A stretch of DNA of 64,000 bases from a virus (IMGVR_UViG_3300031111_000012:1-64000); one strand, 5' to 3'. Shown: positions 8,439-15,952, numbered from the stretch's first letter. The notes: generated from the letters alone by a model not told the origin. A program made the numbers and translations.

Positions 8439-9665
8439 TTACTTGCGGCTCCGAGTGGAGCGACCGCGGCCACGGCTGGCCGGCTTGGCGGCTGCCTTCT
8501 TGGCAACCTTCTTGCGGGTGCTGGCACCGCGGGCCGAGCGCCCACGGCTGGCCGGCTTGGCTTCGGACTTCTTGGCCTTCTCGGCAACGGCTTCGGCAAC
8601 GGCGTCGGCGAAGTTCTTCAACGTGTCGAACAGTTCCTTGCCCAGGTCGGCGTCGTCGATCTCCTTGGCCGCCTTGGCCTTGGTGGCACCGTCGAGGATT
8701 GCAGCGGAAACCAGCTCAACATCACCAATGGACAGGCCGGGGGCTTCCGGCTCCTCGCCTTCTTCTTCGCCCTCGCCTTCTTCCTCGCCTTCTTCGGCCG
8801 GCAGCAGGAAGCATTCATCGATGTCCTTGTGGGAAAGCTTCACTTCTTCCTCGCTTTCCGGCAGGAACAGGACAACAGCACGGGAGGTGCAGTCGACGAC
8901 CTCACCCTCGTACTCGTCCTCACCGACCACGATCAGGGCGCCGTCGCCCTCTTGCAGTTCCTTGGATTCGACCGGCTCCAGGTCGTCCTCGCCTTCTTCC
9001 TCGGAGCCACCGTCACCGGCGACCAGGGTAACCGCCTTGATACGGGTGAACTTCATGCTGACGCGCTTGCCGGAATTGTCATCGCGAACCGAAAAGCCAT
9101 CATCACGCACGTCCTCGACTTCGCCTTCGACCGGCTCACCGCGCATACGTTCGACCACCACGCGGTCACCCTTCTGGACTTCTTCCGGATCGACTTCGGA
9201 GCCGTCCTCGCCTTCGCCCTCGCCTTCTTCTTCACCCTCGTCGCCCTCGCCTTCTTCTTCGCCCTCGCCTTCTTCCTCGCCTTCTTCGGGCGCGGCACCG
9301 GTGACCAGCTCATCGATGGAAGGAACATCTTCCAGGGCCTCGTCGTTGATAGCGTCGGCGGCGCGGTTGTACCAGTCCTGAATTTCCGGGGCCAGCGCTT
9401 CCCACTCGTCGTCGGACAGGCCGGCAACCGACTTGCACAAGCGGCGGATGAACTTCATCTCATCCTCGCGAGCGCTCTGCGGCTTCTGGCCGGTGACCTC
9501 CAGGAGCATGTCCAGGTTGGTGTCTTCCTTCTTGGCTTCCGGCTTGCTGCGGCCGCCGCGACGACCACCACGGGCCTGCGTAGCTTTGGCGGCTGCCTTC
9601 TTGCGGGTACTTGCGCCGCGGGTCGAACGAGTAGTGGTATTGGTTTTTGCAGTACGTCGTGCCAT
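8439..9665 (-). CDS. Highly charged protein with basic tails, acidic linkers and two SH3-like segments
   Basis: A 408-residue protein I do not recognise. Residues 1-45 and the last ~60 are Lys/Arg/Ala-rich, like histone H1 tails (TTRSTRGASTRKKAAAK near the start, GASTRKKVAKKAAAK near the end). The middle has long Glu/Gly runs. Two segments beginning KGDRVVV and EGDGALIVV look like small SH3/Tudor-type barrels. The ATG at 9665 has AAAAAGGAG seven bases upstream. Codons are strongly C/G-ending, like the coat gene and unlike its neighbours, which suggests high expression. It is a single-gene unit between two terminators. A nucleoid-like, RNA-binding or virion DNA-packing role is possible; none is shown. 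Confidence 0.8.
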   Translation of the reverse strand: MARRTAKTNTTTRSTRGASTRKKAAAKATQARGGRRGGRSKPEAKKEDTNLDMLLEVTGQKPQSAREDEMKFIRRLCKSVAGLSDDEWEALAPEIQDWYNRAADAINDEALEDVPSIDELVTGAAPEEGEEEGEGEEEGEGDEGEEEGEGEGEDGSEVDPEEVQKGDRVVVERMRGEPVEGEVEDVRDDGFSVRDDNSGKRVSMKFTRIKAVTLVAGDGGSEEEGEDDLEPVESKELQEGDGALIVVGEDEYEGEVVDCTSRAVVLFLPESEEEVKLSHKDIDECFLLPAEEGEEEGEGEEEGEEPEAPGLSIGDVELVSAAILDGATKAKAAKEIDDADLGKELFDTLKNFADAVAEAVAEKAKKSEAKPASRGRSARGASTRKKVAKKAAAKPASRGRGRSTRSRK

Positions 9666-9691
9666 GATTGCACTCCTTTTTGATTGAATAA

Positions 9692-9705
9692 ATAACACGT
9701 GTTAT
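9692..9705. promoter_or_regulatory. Perfect 14-bp palindrome, candidate operator
   Basis: ATAACACGTGTTAT is a perfect palindrome lying 27 bases upstream of the start of the gene at 8439-9665 and downstream of the queD terminator, within the only promoter space available to that gene. The regulator is unknown. Confidence 0.45.
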
Positions 9706-9754
9706 CCGAAGTTAGGATTTCCTTCCTTCAGAGAATAGATACGCCTACCTTGGC

Positions 9755-9777
9755 AAAAAGATCCTTCCTACAGGACC
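9755..9777 (-). terminator. Probable terminator after queD
   Basis: On the minus strand a short stem (GGTCCT with AGGATC, one G-T pair) is followed by CTTTTTG. It lies 20 bases after the queD stop. Confidence 0.6.
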
Positions 9778-9796
9778 CTTCAACAATCCTCCTTGA

Positions 9797-10324
9797 TTAT
9801 CGTTGCACTTCCGCATAGGAGTTTGAGGTCTCCCAAACTCGAACACGCGTGACTCTGATTGGTGAATATTCCTCCTCGCCTGCGGCTCTGTCCAAAAGCA
9901 TCTGCACAGCCTTAAGGGCATATCGTGCATAGTTTTCCGCGGTGGTATTCCACGGGGTTACCAGGACCCGCTGTTGGTGCAGGGCTGCATTAAGGCTTAC
10001 CGCAAGGCTTGCGACATGCGGATCCTTGTCCCAAATAACCAGGGAGTGATCGAACACATCGAACACCGCTTCCTTGATTGCTGCCTTAAGGTCCCCGAAG
10101 TCAACCCCAATCCCTGGCGTGGGGCTTTCATCCGTGGTGCCATCAATGAACCCCACAGGAGCCTCAACCTCGATCTCCCACCGATAGCTGTGGCCGTGGA
10201 TGTTGGCGCACTTCCCTTCGTAACAACCAAGTCGGTGCGCCGTTTCAGTTTCAACAACCTTGCAAACCCGTACGAACGGAGTATCGGCAAGATCGGTCGT
10301 TGCTAGCCTAAGCAAGCTATTCAT
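9797..10324 (-). CDS. queD: QueD, 6-carboxy-5,6,7,8-tetrahydropterin synthase
   Basis: A 175-residue canonical QueD. The zinc histidines are H30 (ETETAH), H43 and H45 (NIHGHSY), the catalytic Cys is C39 four residues before HGH, the Asp-His pair is D92-H93 (VFDHSL) and the late Glu is E165 (RVWET). It makes carboxytetrahydropterin from dihydroneopterin triphosphate, linking FolE to QueE. The ATG overlaps the stop of the upstream sigma-like gene by eight bases. It is separated from queE by one other gene and a terminator, so the pathway is split between two transcripts. Confidence 0.93.
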   Translation of the reverse strand: MNSLLRLATTDLADTPFVRVCKVVETETAHRLGCYEGKCANIHGHSYRWEIEVEAPVGFIDGTTDESPTPGIGVDFGDLKAAIKEAVFDVFDHSLVIWDKDPHVASLAVSLNAALHQQRVLVTPWNTTAENYARYALKAVQMLLDRAAGEEEYSPIRVTRVRVWETSNSYAEVQR

Positions 10325-10892
10325 CTTTAAGTCCTCTTAAGTAATCCCTGGTACGCTCCGCAACCCCCTCAGTAACATCGAGGGCCTCCATAAGGAACCC
10401 GTCACCATGGAGTTTCATCTTACCGCGTTCCTCCCAAGCAGTTCCTATTTGCCGGAGGACTTCAGGCTTTGTATGAATGAAAAAGGAAAGCACTGACCTA
10501 ACTTGGTCATCAGGAGCCTCGTCCACAATATCCGATAAACTTTGGGAGTCCGTAACGACCACTTCAGGTACAGATACAGCGGTGTCTTCATCTGAGGCTA
10601 AGCTACTTTCGTAAACCAAGGATCGGCGGTGCTTATGCTTCCTAGCCAGGTTAGTAATGTGATTCTGCAATGCGGACTTGAAAAGCCCCATGAAGTGCTT
10701 TTGAGATGTGACGGTAGCCCGATAGGTATTCCGAACCCTCGCAAACACCAAGTAGGCCTCCTGCAATGCTTCCTCTAGGTCCTGGTACTCGTGCTTGATC
10801 CTCCAAAATTGGGAGCTAAGCAAATTTACTGCATAACCCTTGATCGGACCTTCCCAAAGTATCAGAACAACTCGCTTCTTCTTACTACCCAT
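10317..10892 (-). CDS. Possible sigma-70 region 2-like protein
   Basis: A 191-residue protein. Residues about 25-95 (YQDLEEALQEAYLVFARV, then SALQNHITNLARKHKHRR) resemble sigma factor regions 2.1-2.4, where a D-x-x-Q-E-A helix is followed by a basic helix. A clear region 4 is not visible. It could redirect host RNA polymerase, or be another helical protein with a chance resemblance. The N-terminus GSKKKRVVLIL carries a basic patch. It is coupled to queD downstream and lies near CsrA- and ParB-like genes. Confidence 0.4.
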   Translation of the reverse strand: MGSKKKRVVLILWEGPIKGYAVNLLSSQFWRIKHEYQDLEEALQEAYLVFARVRNTYRATVTSQKHFMGLFKSALQNHITNLARKHKHRRSLVYESSLASDEDTAVSVPEVVVTDSQSLSDIVDEAPDDQVRSVLSFFIHTKPEVLRQIGTAWEERGKMKLHGDGFLMEALDVTEGVAERTRDYLRGLKDE

Positions 10893-10903
10893 AACAGCCT
10901 CCT

Positions 10904-11308
10904 TTACTGCCTACGTTTCCGTATCGGTAGCTTGGACCCTTTGAGCTTTACCCTCTTAGGTTTCGACCCTGAGGAAGCATCCCCTGCTTTAAGCTGTACC
11001 CGCTTCCTCCCAGTGGAGTCCTTGAGAGGTACCCGCTTCTTACTGTTACCAAAAGGAACCCTACGAACCTTTCCCAATGCGCGATCGGAAAAGGTGCGGC
11101 CAGACACGCGACTGATCCGCTTTCCTTGCACCCACGAATAAGGCCAAAGTTGTTTAGACCCATCCGCTGACCAGGCCCCTACAACGTTTTTTGAGCCTAC
11201 GTCATATAGCTGTACGGAACCATAGGGACCCGCCTCAATCACTCCGAGGCATTTGCAACCCCCGAAGTGACCTTTCATTTTGTCAACTGCAAACTGTTCA
11301 GTTGCCAT
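10904..11308 (-). CDS. Hypothetical protein with four RVxL-type basic repeats
   Basis: A 134-residue protein without a family I recognise. Residues 1-75 could form a small beta-rich domain (VIEAGPYGSVQLYDV, VVGAWSADG). Residues 82-134 are a basic tail holding RRVPFG (82-87), KRVPLK (91-96), KRVQLK (102-107) and KRVKLK (118-123), and ending in IRKRRQ. The same hexamer occurs once in several other proteins of this phage. The tail may bind nucleic acid or a common partner. Confidence 0.75.
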   Translation of the reverse strand: MATEQFAVDKMKGHFGGCKCLGVIEAGPYGSVQLYDVGSKNVVGAWSADGSKQLWPYSWVQGKRISRVSGRTFSDRALGKVRRVPFGNSKKRVPLKDSTGRKRVQLKAGDASSGSKPKRVKLKGSKLPIRKRRQ

Positions 11309-11338
11309 TGAAGCCTCCTCTCTAGCAATAAGTGTTGG

Positions 11339-12670
11339 TTAAACGATAATCCTGCCCTGCGCCTTCAGGTTGCGTACTTGCATGAGGAGCGAATCCAAAG
11401 CATCCCATGCCTCGTTTTCCTGATGGCGCCCCAAACCCCCACGCCGGAAGTTATTGTAGGTACTCGCGATACTGCTAAGCACCTGGCGGGCCTTCTTCTC
11501 ACTGATAGCACCACCCTCAGTAATGGACTTGTTGAGCTTCACCCGCTTGGTACCGCTGCGCTGCTTAGCAACACTGCTAACCCGGCGGATGGGCAGCTTC
11601 CCATCTGCACTTGCTTGGGGTTCCGGATTGAGTTGCAGCGCAAGCCGGGCATCCTGCTCTGAGTGCTTGCCCTTGCATCCCTTCATAAGCTCCGGCAAGT
11701 CGGACAGCTGTACCTGGCCCTGGGCTACGGCCTCCGAAACCTTCGGGCTCGCAGCCATAAGCAGCAGCAACTCACGCGCCCTGGCTTGGGTGAGTCCAAG
11801 GTAGCCCGCTGCTTCCTTGAGTGGCATACCAGCGCTCTCTACTGAAGTGTGGAGGATGTGCGCAAGCTCCGCGGGGTGGTGGTGCTTGGCAGCAGCACGA
11901 TAGGAAACGAGCCGCTGAATGTAGGCCGCTACCTCCACGGGAAGCGGTTGGGGCTCACCATCAACATAGGGGCGTGTATCAACCCATGCCACCAGCGCAG
12001 GCACCCAGGGGTCCTTGGGAATCTTGCCAGCAGCCTTACTTGCGGCACCATGCAAAGCGCGAAGGGTCCGCATGCCGTCGTACACATGCAGCGCCTCGAC
12101 CCCCTTGGTCACCCGTGCCACGACAACGATCGGCTGCATTACGCGCTGGAACTCTTCCCAGTTTTCCAACAGGAACCGCTCGTAGCTTTTCATGTCCCCC
12201 ATATCGAAGCGCGGGTGCTCCGCTGCCGGTACGATATCGCTCAAGTGAGCATGCAGCACCTTCTCCCCATGCTTTTCCTGCTTGAGGAGTGAAAGCTTCA
12301 CTGAGCCCGTAGGGGAAAGCAGCACACCCGCACCGAGGTTCGACTGCTTTTTAGCCGGAGCCTTTTTGGTGGCCGCTTTCTTCTTGGCCGCTTTCTTTGC
12401 GACCTTCTTGGAGGTCTTGGCCGGCGCGGCAGTTGCCTTCCCCGAAAGGAGGTCGTCGATCAGGATTGAGGCAGTGTCCGCTCCGGAAGCAGCGACCTCC
12501 CCTAGCAGCCGTTGAGCCTCCCCGATTGCCGCCTTCAATGCGTCCTTGTCTTTGCCGTCAACATTGGGCACCGCGCGGATAACAGCACCGCGCACCATGT
12601 TGTAACCAGCAATGCCCTTAGTTTCCAGTACCGTTTTAACTGTCGGTACCACAGTCTCTTTTTTAGACAT
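11339..12670 (-). CDS. ParB-like protein with histone-like linker
   Basis: A 443-residue protein. Residues about 80-115 are a Lys/Ala-rich linker (KKVAKKAAKKKAATKK). Then comes a ParB-type domain: VMQPIVVVARV...YDGMRTLRAL resembles the ParB N-terminal block, and KEAAGYLGLTQARARELLLL resembles its helix-turn-helix, followed by VAQGQVQLSDLPEL. The C-terminal part carries LPIRRVSS and KRVKLNKS. ParB-like proteins bind specific DNA and hydrolyse CTP or act as nucleases; which applies here is unknown. No parS-like site was recognised. AAGGAG precedes the ATG. Confidence 0.65.
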   Translation of the reverse strand: MSKKETVVPTVKTVLETKGIAGYNMVRGAVIRAVPNVDGKDKDALKAAIGEAQRLLGEVAASGADTASILIDDLLSGKATAAPAKTSKKVAKKAAKKKAATKKAPAKKQSNLGAGVLLSPTGSVKLSLLKQEKHGEKVLHAHLSDIVPAAEHPRFDMGDMKSYERFLLENWEEFQRVMQPIVVVARVTKGVEALHVYDGMRTLRALHGAASKAAGKIPKDPWVPALVAWVDTRPYVDGEPQPLPVEVAAYIQRLVSYRAAAKHHHPAELAHILHTSVESAGMPLKEAAGYLGLTQARARELLLLMAASPKVSEAVAQGQVQLSDLPELMKGCKGKHSEQDARLALQLNPEPQASADGKLPIRRVSSVAKQRSGTKRVKLNKSITEGGAISEKKARQVLSSIASTYNNFRRGGLGRHQENEAWDALDSLLMQVRNLKAQGRIIV

Positions 12671-13271
12671 TCGATGTCTCCTTGAATTGATACAGGATCT
12701 CCTGCACTTTGCTTAATGGAATTACGGCAGCGTGTTCCCTAACCTTCACTACCTTTGGGTTATTCATGCGGTCGCGCTCCGTTGATACAACCACGGTGCG
12801 GAATGCCTTGAGATAGAAGTCTCGCTGCGGGTTACTAGCGCCTCCAATTACCCACATCTGATAAGTAATGGTCTCCTGTTCACTCAGATGCTCTACCTCT
12901 TCGTGAACCTTCTTTAACCCGGAGTCCCTCTTCCCTGTCACTACTACTTTAGCGTTTGGGGATTCTGCAAGCCCTACATCCTCTAGGGGTACTCGCCAGC
13001 CGGATTCGTTGCCAACGTCACAGGTCCTGATCCCGCTATGGGTGCTAAAGGTCCAGAAGTAAAGCTCACCGATCTCCTCATCCCTGAACTCTACGTCGAA
13101 GGTATGCTTACCCAAGCGCAGTACCCTCCCTATGCGCCACTTTTTGCGGCGTAGCGAACCAAAGCCCTGTGCGATTACGTAACACTCCTTAGGTAGCGTT
13201 GTAGGGCTTCCTAAGATAGGCAGGCGCCTTTTACTTAGCCGCTTTCGTGGGCTCTTCGGTTGCTGCTTCAT
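12663..13271 (-). CDS. Hypothetical basic-N-terminus protein
   Basis: A 202-residue protein of unknown function. I chose the ATG at 13271 because AAGGAGG lies six bases upstream; a longer frame exists but lacks such a site. The N-terminus is strongly basic (SPRKRLSKRRLPIL). The rest is mixed alpha/beta. It overlaps the csrA end by 41 bases and the ParB-like start by eight, so the three genes are translationally coupled. Confidence 0.7.
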   Translation of the reverse strand: MKQQPKSPRKRLSKRRLPILGSPTTLPKECYVIAQGFGSLRRKKWRIGRVLRLGKHTFDVEFRDEEIGELYFWTFSTHSGIRTCDVGNESGWRVPLEDVGLAESPNAKVVVTGKRDSGLKKVHEEVEHLSEQETITYQMWVIGGASNPQRDFYLKAFRTVVVSTERDRMNNPKVVKVREHAAVIPLSKVQEILYQFKETSNV

Positions 13272-13467
13272 TTTCAGCCTCCTTATTAATTTGTACCGTG
13301 GCATCGATCCGCTCAATACCCCAATCCTTGGGCGCTTGAATGCGGACGCGCGCGCTGTTCCTTGAGGTGCTGAGTAGCGTCACCGTAATCGGGCCAACGC
13401 TAAACCCTGCACCTACGCGGCGCCCCATTACGAGTGCCGTGAGTTGCTCATCTTGTTTGGTGTTCAC
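13231..13467 (-). CDS. csrA: CsrA-family post-transcriptional regulator
   Basis: A 78-residue CsrA homologue. RRVGAGFSVGPITVTLL matches the beta1-beta2 core (RRxGExxxIGxxVxVxV), and RVRIQAPKDWGIERID matches the RNA-binding beta5 end (GIxAPxxVxVxR.E). The N-terminus has a 12-residue extension and the C-terminus an acidic tail. CsrA dimers bind GGA motifs in hairpins near ribosome binding sites and block or stabilise mRNAs. The start is GTG at 13467 with AGGAGG nine bases upstream. It could retune host carbon metabolism or act on the phage's own hairpin-rich leaders. Confidence 0.85.
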   Translation of the reverse strand: MNTKQDEQLTALVMGRRVGAGFSVGPITVTLLSTSRNSARVRIQAPKDWGIERIDATVQINKEAENEAATEEPTKAAK

Positions 13468-13470
13468 AAT

Positions 13471-13773
13471 CTATCGCCTCCTGATTCGATTGCGGTTTGA
13501 AGCCTTACTACCTTTGCGCTCCTCTCTGAGCTTCCTTCGGATCGCGCTCTTAGGCTTAAACACGTTTAAGTTTAATCGGATTTCGGGGCGCTCCTTAAGG
13601 CGGATCAATCCGCCAGAAGTAGCAACCATTATCGATCGGCCAGTACCGCTGGTACCCAGCTCCCGGGACAGGTCAATCGTTATTACCAACCGCTGCCCTA
13701 CGCCTCTACCAACAACCTTAAAGGACATATTGCGTACGTTGGGTTGGAACTCGTCACTGTCTCCGCTTGTCAT
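13471..13773 (-). CDS. Small conserved-type phage protein
   Basis: A 100-residue protein. The segment LVITIDLSRELGTSGTGRSIMVATSGG followed by LNLNVFKP recalls a small phage/archaeal family of unknown function with the pattern LxItidLs..G.S.SGK. The C-terminus is a basic tail ending in NRNRIRRR. It is packed between the denV-like and csrA genes with minimal spacing. Confidence 0.65.
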   Translation of the reverse strand: MTSGDSDEFQPNVRNMSFKVVGRGVGQRLVITIDLSRELGTSGTGRSIMVATSGGLIRLKERPEIRLNLNVFKPKSAIRRKLREERKGSKASNRNRIRRR

Positions 13774-14135
13774 TAACCCTCCTCAAAAATATAACCGAGG
13801 GACCTAAACCTACGCCTGCAATCAGGGCACCGACTGATAAGCTCGTAAGCTGCGGAATCAGAATCCACCTTAGACTGCTCCACTTGCTTAGGTATTGGCG
13901 CGGGTGGGTGTAACTCAGGCAACGGACTGTTATGCGCGTAGCCTCTCCTTAACATCTCCCTCGTTAATACTTCATGCCTATCGTGGAGAGAGGAATACTC
14001 TAAGAGGCCTTTCTCAACAAACCCCAGCATAGAGATTCCGCTATTAATAGACCCTACAAACATATGCACTTCCACGTGCTCCCCCAACAGGTGCCTCCTG
14101 CATAAAACTTCGGGATCAATCATCCATAGCCTCAT
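13773..14135 (-). CDS. Pyrimidine-dimer DNA glycosylase-like protein (T4 DenV family)
   Basis: A 120-residue protein. MRLWMIDPEVLCRRHLLGEH at the N-terminus, then GLLEYSSLHDRHEVLTREMLRRGYAHNSPLP, matches the Pyr_excise family to which T4 endonuclease V belongs. Such enzymes cut the glycosidic bond of UV-induced pyrimidine dimers and nick the abasic site. The C-terminus has a CPDC pair that may bind zinc together with C12. Stop and start overlap with the next gene by one base. Confidence 0.75.
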   Translation of the reverse strand: MRLWMIDPEVLCRRHLLGEHVEVHMFVGSINSGISMLGFVEKGLLEYSSLHDRHEVLTREMLRRGYAHNSPLPELHPPAPIPKQVEQSKVDSDSAAYELISRCPDCRRRFRSLGYIFEEG

Positions 14136-14161
14136 AGGTACCCACCTCTAACTAAAGTGCC

Positions 14162-14314
14162 CTATAGCAATACGCTTACTGCAGTGAAAACGATTACTCC
14201 TGCTATCAGCTCCGCATAGGTTGCTGCTTTACCCTTGAGCTTCCCCAACGCGAGTACGGCAGCAAGTGCAAACAGAAGTGCAGCCCCTGCCCCTACAACG
14301 ATTCCGGTACTCAT
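14162..14314 (-). CDS. Small two-helix membrane protein (50 aa)
   Basis: A short gene with a strong AGAGGAGG nine bases before its ATG. The product has two hydrophobic helices (IVVGAGAALLFALAAVLAL and AELIAGVIVFTAVSVLL) joined by a short basic loop (GKLKGKAATY). It lies between the small-gene array and the denV-like gene. The function is unknown; a membrane-acting early protein or accessory holin are options. Confidence 0.75.
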   Translation of the reverse strand: MSTGIVVGAGAALLFALAAVLALGKLKGKAATYAELIAGVIVFTAVSVLL

Positions 14315-14342
14315 GGTTTATTTCCTCCTCTAAACGTAATTG

Positions 14343-14627
14343 TTAGAACACAAAGTCACTGGGTCCTGATGGCCGTACCCTTACGCAAATACCTGGGTCC
14401 GTATGCTGAACCTCTAGCGCAAGGAGCGTTGCAGGCCACTGATGTAGGCCTCGCTCGTAGCACTCCTCCTGGTGCCTAACCTCTCCCTCGGGAATTACAC
14501 CGCAGTAAAGGCTTATCGGGTCGATTTCAGGTACATCACGATAAACCTCCATTTGGTGAAACTCGTGAAGCACATCCCTTAGGGAGCACTGTATGCAGCC
14601 ATCATGCGTTATCGTAATATGTGTCAT
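14343..14627 (-). CDS. Hypothetical protein, array gene 1
   Basis: A 94-residue protein beginning THITITHDG, nearly the same opening as the protein at 15149-15337. It contains several Cys and His residues (CIQC, HQEECYERGLHQW) that could hold a metal. The leader TGAGAGGAAGCA before the start is shared with other genes of this array. Confidence 0.7.
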   Translation of the reverse strand: MTHITITHDGCIQCSLRDVLHEFHQMEVYRDVPEIDPISLYCGVIPEGEVRHQEECYERGLHQWPATLLALEVQHTDPGICVRVRPSGPSDFVF

Positions 14628-14647
14628 TACTTGCTTCCTCTCAATAA

Positions 14648-14674
14648 GGTGGGGCGCCGGTAGGACGCCCCACC
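14648..14674 (-). terminator. Intercistronic hairpin (9-bp GC stem)
   Basis: GGTGGGGCG pairs with CGCCCCACC around a nine-base loop, followed on the minus strand by TTATTG. It lies between two array genes, so it may be a weak terminator or a processing or stability element. Confidence 0.55.
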
Positions 14675-14700
14675 AGTTACGGTAGGCTAATGCCGCGGGC

Positions 14701-15054
14701 TTAGTCGGCCAGCTTCACCTCACCCTTAAGCCAATCATAACGACTGATCTGCTTTTGCATGTAGCTGGGCACCTCGTGCTCAACCCGACCGCTGTACTCA
14801 TCGATCAGCAAACCCACCTTGTTGAGGTAGTTGCGGGCGCGGGTATCGTTGCGCTTGCCATTGAAGGGAACCATACCGGCGTCGCGCATATGGCACAGGA
14901 TATCGAACAGGCCCTGCAGGTGTTCCTTGTTCCACTTGTGACTGTCTGCAGGCAGCTTCACCATCGGCAGACTACCACGTGAGGCAGAACGGCGGCTACG
15001 AGCGCGGGTAGAACGGGTGGTTTTGTTTGCACGTTTTGCAGTAGACTTTTTCAT
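14701..15054 (-). CDS. Hypothetical basic-tail protein, paralogue pair member A
   Basis: A 117-residue protein. The first 35 residues are basic and contain TTRSTRARSRR. The body (KWNKEHLQGLFDILCHMRDAGMVPF, then NYLNKVGLLIDEY) aligns with the protein at 15616-15894: both have W-N-x-E-x-L-Q-x-L, CHxRDxxMVPF and NKVGLxxDxY. The start at 15054 is set by the shared leader GAGAGGACGCAAAG before ATG. Function unknown. Confidence 0.75.
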   Translation of the reverse strand: MKKSTAKRANKTTRSTRARSRRSASRGSLPMVKLPADSHKWNKEHLQGLFDILCHMRDAGMVPFNGKRNDTRARNYLNKVGLLIDEYSGRVEHEVPSYMQKQISRYDWLKGEVKLAD

Positions 15055-15148
15055 CTTTGCGTCCTCTCTTTTAGAGATTGAAAAGGCCACGACATTGTGA
15101 CCGCATAGCGCACTACCTAAGGAATGCGCTATAGGGTTCGTGATGCCG

Positions 15149-15337
15149 TTAAGCTCCTGGGTGCTCCTCTACAGTCCTGAACCGAATCTTTAGATCACGG
15201 CAGTTATACATAAACCTGCCCCTAGCGGTATCGATAGCGTCCTGCTTATTATCGGTGTAGTAAGCTGATTCCTCCCTGCCATCAGGAGCAGGCACCCGGT
15301 AGTCGTAACCATCGTTAGTTATCGTGATATGAGACAT
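15149..15337 (-). CDS. Hypothetical small protein of the array
   Basis: A 62-residue protein opening SHITITNDG, like the protein at 14343-14627, and ending in a DUF-like alpha/beta segment with a KQDAIDTARGRF helix. The leader TGAGAGGACGCAGCT includes the stop codon of the upstream gene, so translation is coupled. Confidence 0.65.
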   Translation of the reverse strand: MSHITITNDGYDYRVPAPDGREESAYYTDNKQDAIDTARGRFMYNCRDLKIRFRTVEEHPGA

Positions 15338-15349
15338 AGCTGCGTCCTC

Positions 15350-15541
15350 TCAGTCTGCGTAAAGTACCGAACCATCCTCATCGAAGTGGTAATGGTACAA
15401 GTCTGTTTTCTCACCAGGGTAGGGCTCACGGCCATAAAACAACCTGACCGCTTCCTGTTCCTGATCCCCCATCGATGACCAAACTCTACCGCCAGGGGCG
15501 TGCGCGTGGAGGTCAATTAATACAGTGGTTGCGTTGCTCAT
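15350..15541 (-). CDS. Hypothetical small protein of the array
   Basis: A 63-residue acidic protein with His-rich stretches (DLHAHAPGG, DLYHYHFDE). No family recognised. It has the array leader GAGAGGACGCAAAG before ATG and is preceded by a perfect hairpin. Confidence 0.65.
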   Translation of the reverse strand: MSNATTVLIDLHAHAPGGRVWSSMGDQEQEAVRLFYGREPYPGEKTDLYHYHFDEDGSVLYAD

Positions 15542-15552
15542 CTTTGCGTCCT

Positions 15553-15576
15553 CTCAAAGTGCTACGCCCCTGAGCT
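15553..15576 (-). other. Intercistronic hairpin
   Basis: A perfect 9-bp stem (CGCCCCTGA with TCAGGGGCG) around a four-base loop, without a T tract, between two array genes. It is probably an RNA stability or processing element rather than a terminator. Confidence 0.5.
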
Positions 15577-15615
15577 ATCAGGGGCGCAATAGAGTTAGTG
15601 TGTAGCTGTTAAGCC

Positions 15616-15894
15616 TTAGGCTTGCAGCTCCCAGGTGTACTGGCCGATTTTGCTGGCGATATACTGAGGAAGCCTCAGGGTAACCGGCTTGTCGTAGTTG
15701 TCCAGCATCAGGCCTACCTTGTTAATGAAGTACTCCCCACGGCGCTTGTTACGAGCGCAGAAAGGTACCATTGCGTGGTCGCGCAGGTGGCACATTGCAT
15801 CGTAAAGGCTTTGCAGCTGTTCACGATTCCAACTACCTCCAGACTTACCAAAGGTCAGGGTTTTTGCTTGCACGTTGTTGGTTTGCTTTTTCAT
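15616..15894 (-). CDS. Hypothetical protein, paralogue pair member B
   Basis: A 92-residue protein similar along its length to the protein at 14701-15054 (SWNREQLQSLYDAMCHLRDHAMVPF, NKVGLMLDNY), but with only a short basic start. I chose the ATG at 15894, eight bases after GAGG; an upstream ATG is too close to it. Function unknown. The duplication suggests a dose or specificity need. Confidence 0.72.
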   Translation of the reverse strand: MKKQTNNVQAKTLTFGKSGGSWNREQLQSLYDAMCHLRDHAMVPFCARNKRRGEYFINKVGLMLDNYDKPVTLRLPQYIASKIGQYTWELQA

Positions 15895-15930
15895 CTTCAT
15901 ATCCTCAATAAAAATGTTTTGATCAATCAA

Positions 15931-15952
15931 GCAGCGCTCCGAAGAGCGCTGC
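15931..15952 (-). terminator. UUCG-capped hairpin
   Basis: On the minus strand GCAGCGCTC-TTCG-GAGCGCTGC forms a 9-bp stem with a stable UUCG tetraloop, followed by a T-rich but interrupted stretch. It lies between two array genes. Confidence 0.55.

Noticed and set aside
8443-9683. Plus-strand Ser/Arg-rich and Phe-rich frames opposite the charged protein gene
   Set aside because: They are low-complexity complements of Glu/Gly and Lys/Ala codons on the minus strand and lack ribosome binding sites.
10904-11308. Reading the KRVKL motifs as eukaryotic nuclear localisation signals
   Set aside because: They resemble the c-Myc-type signal, but the phage infects bacteria; similarity of short basic peptides is not evidence of nuclear targeting.
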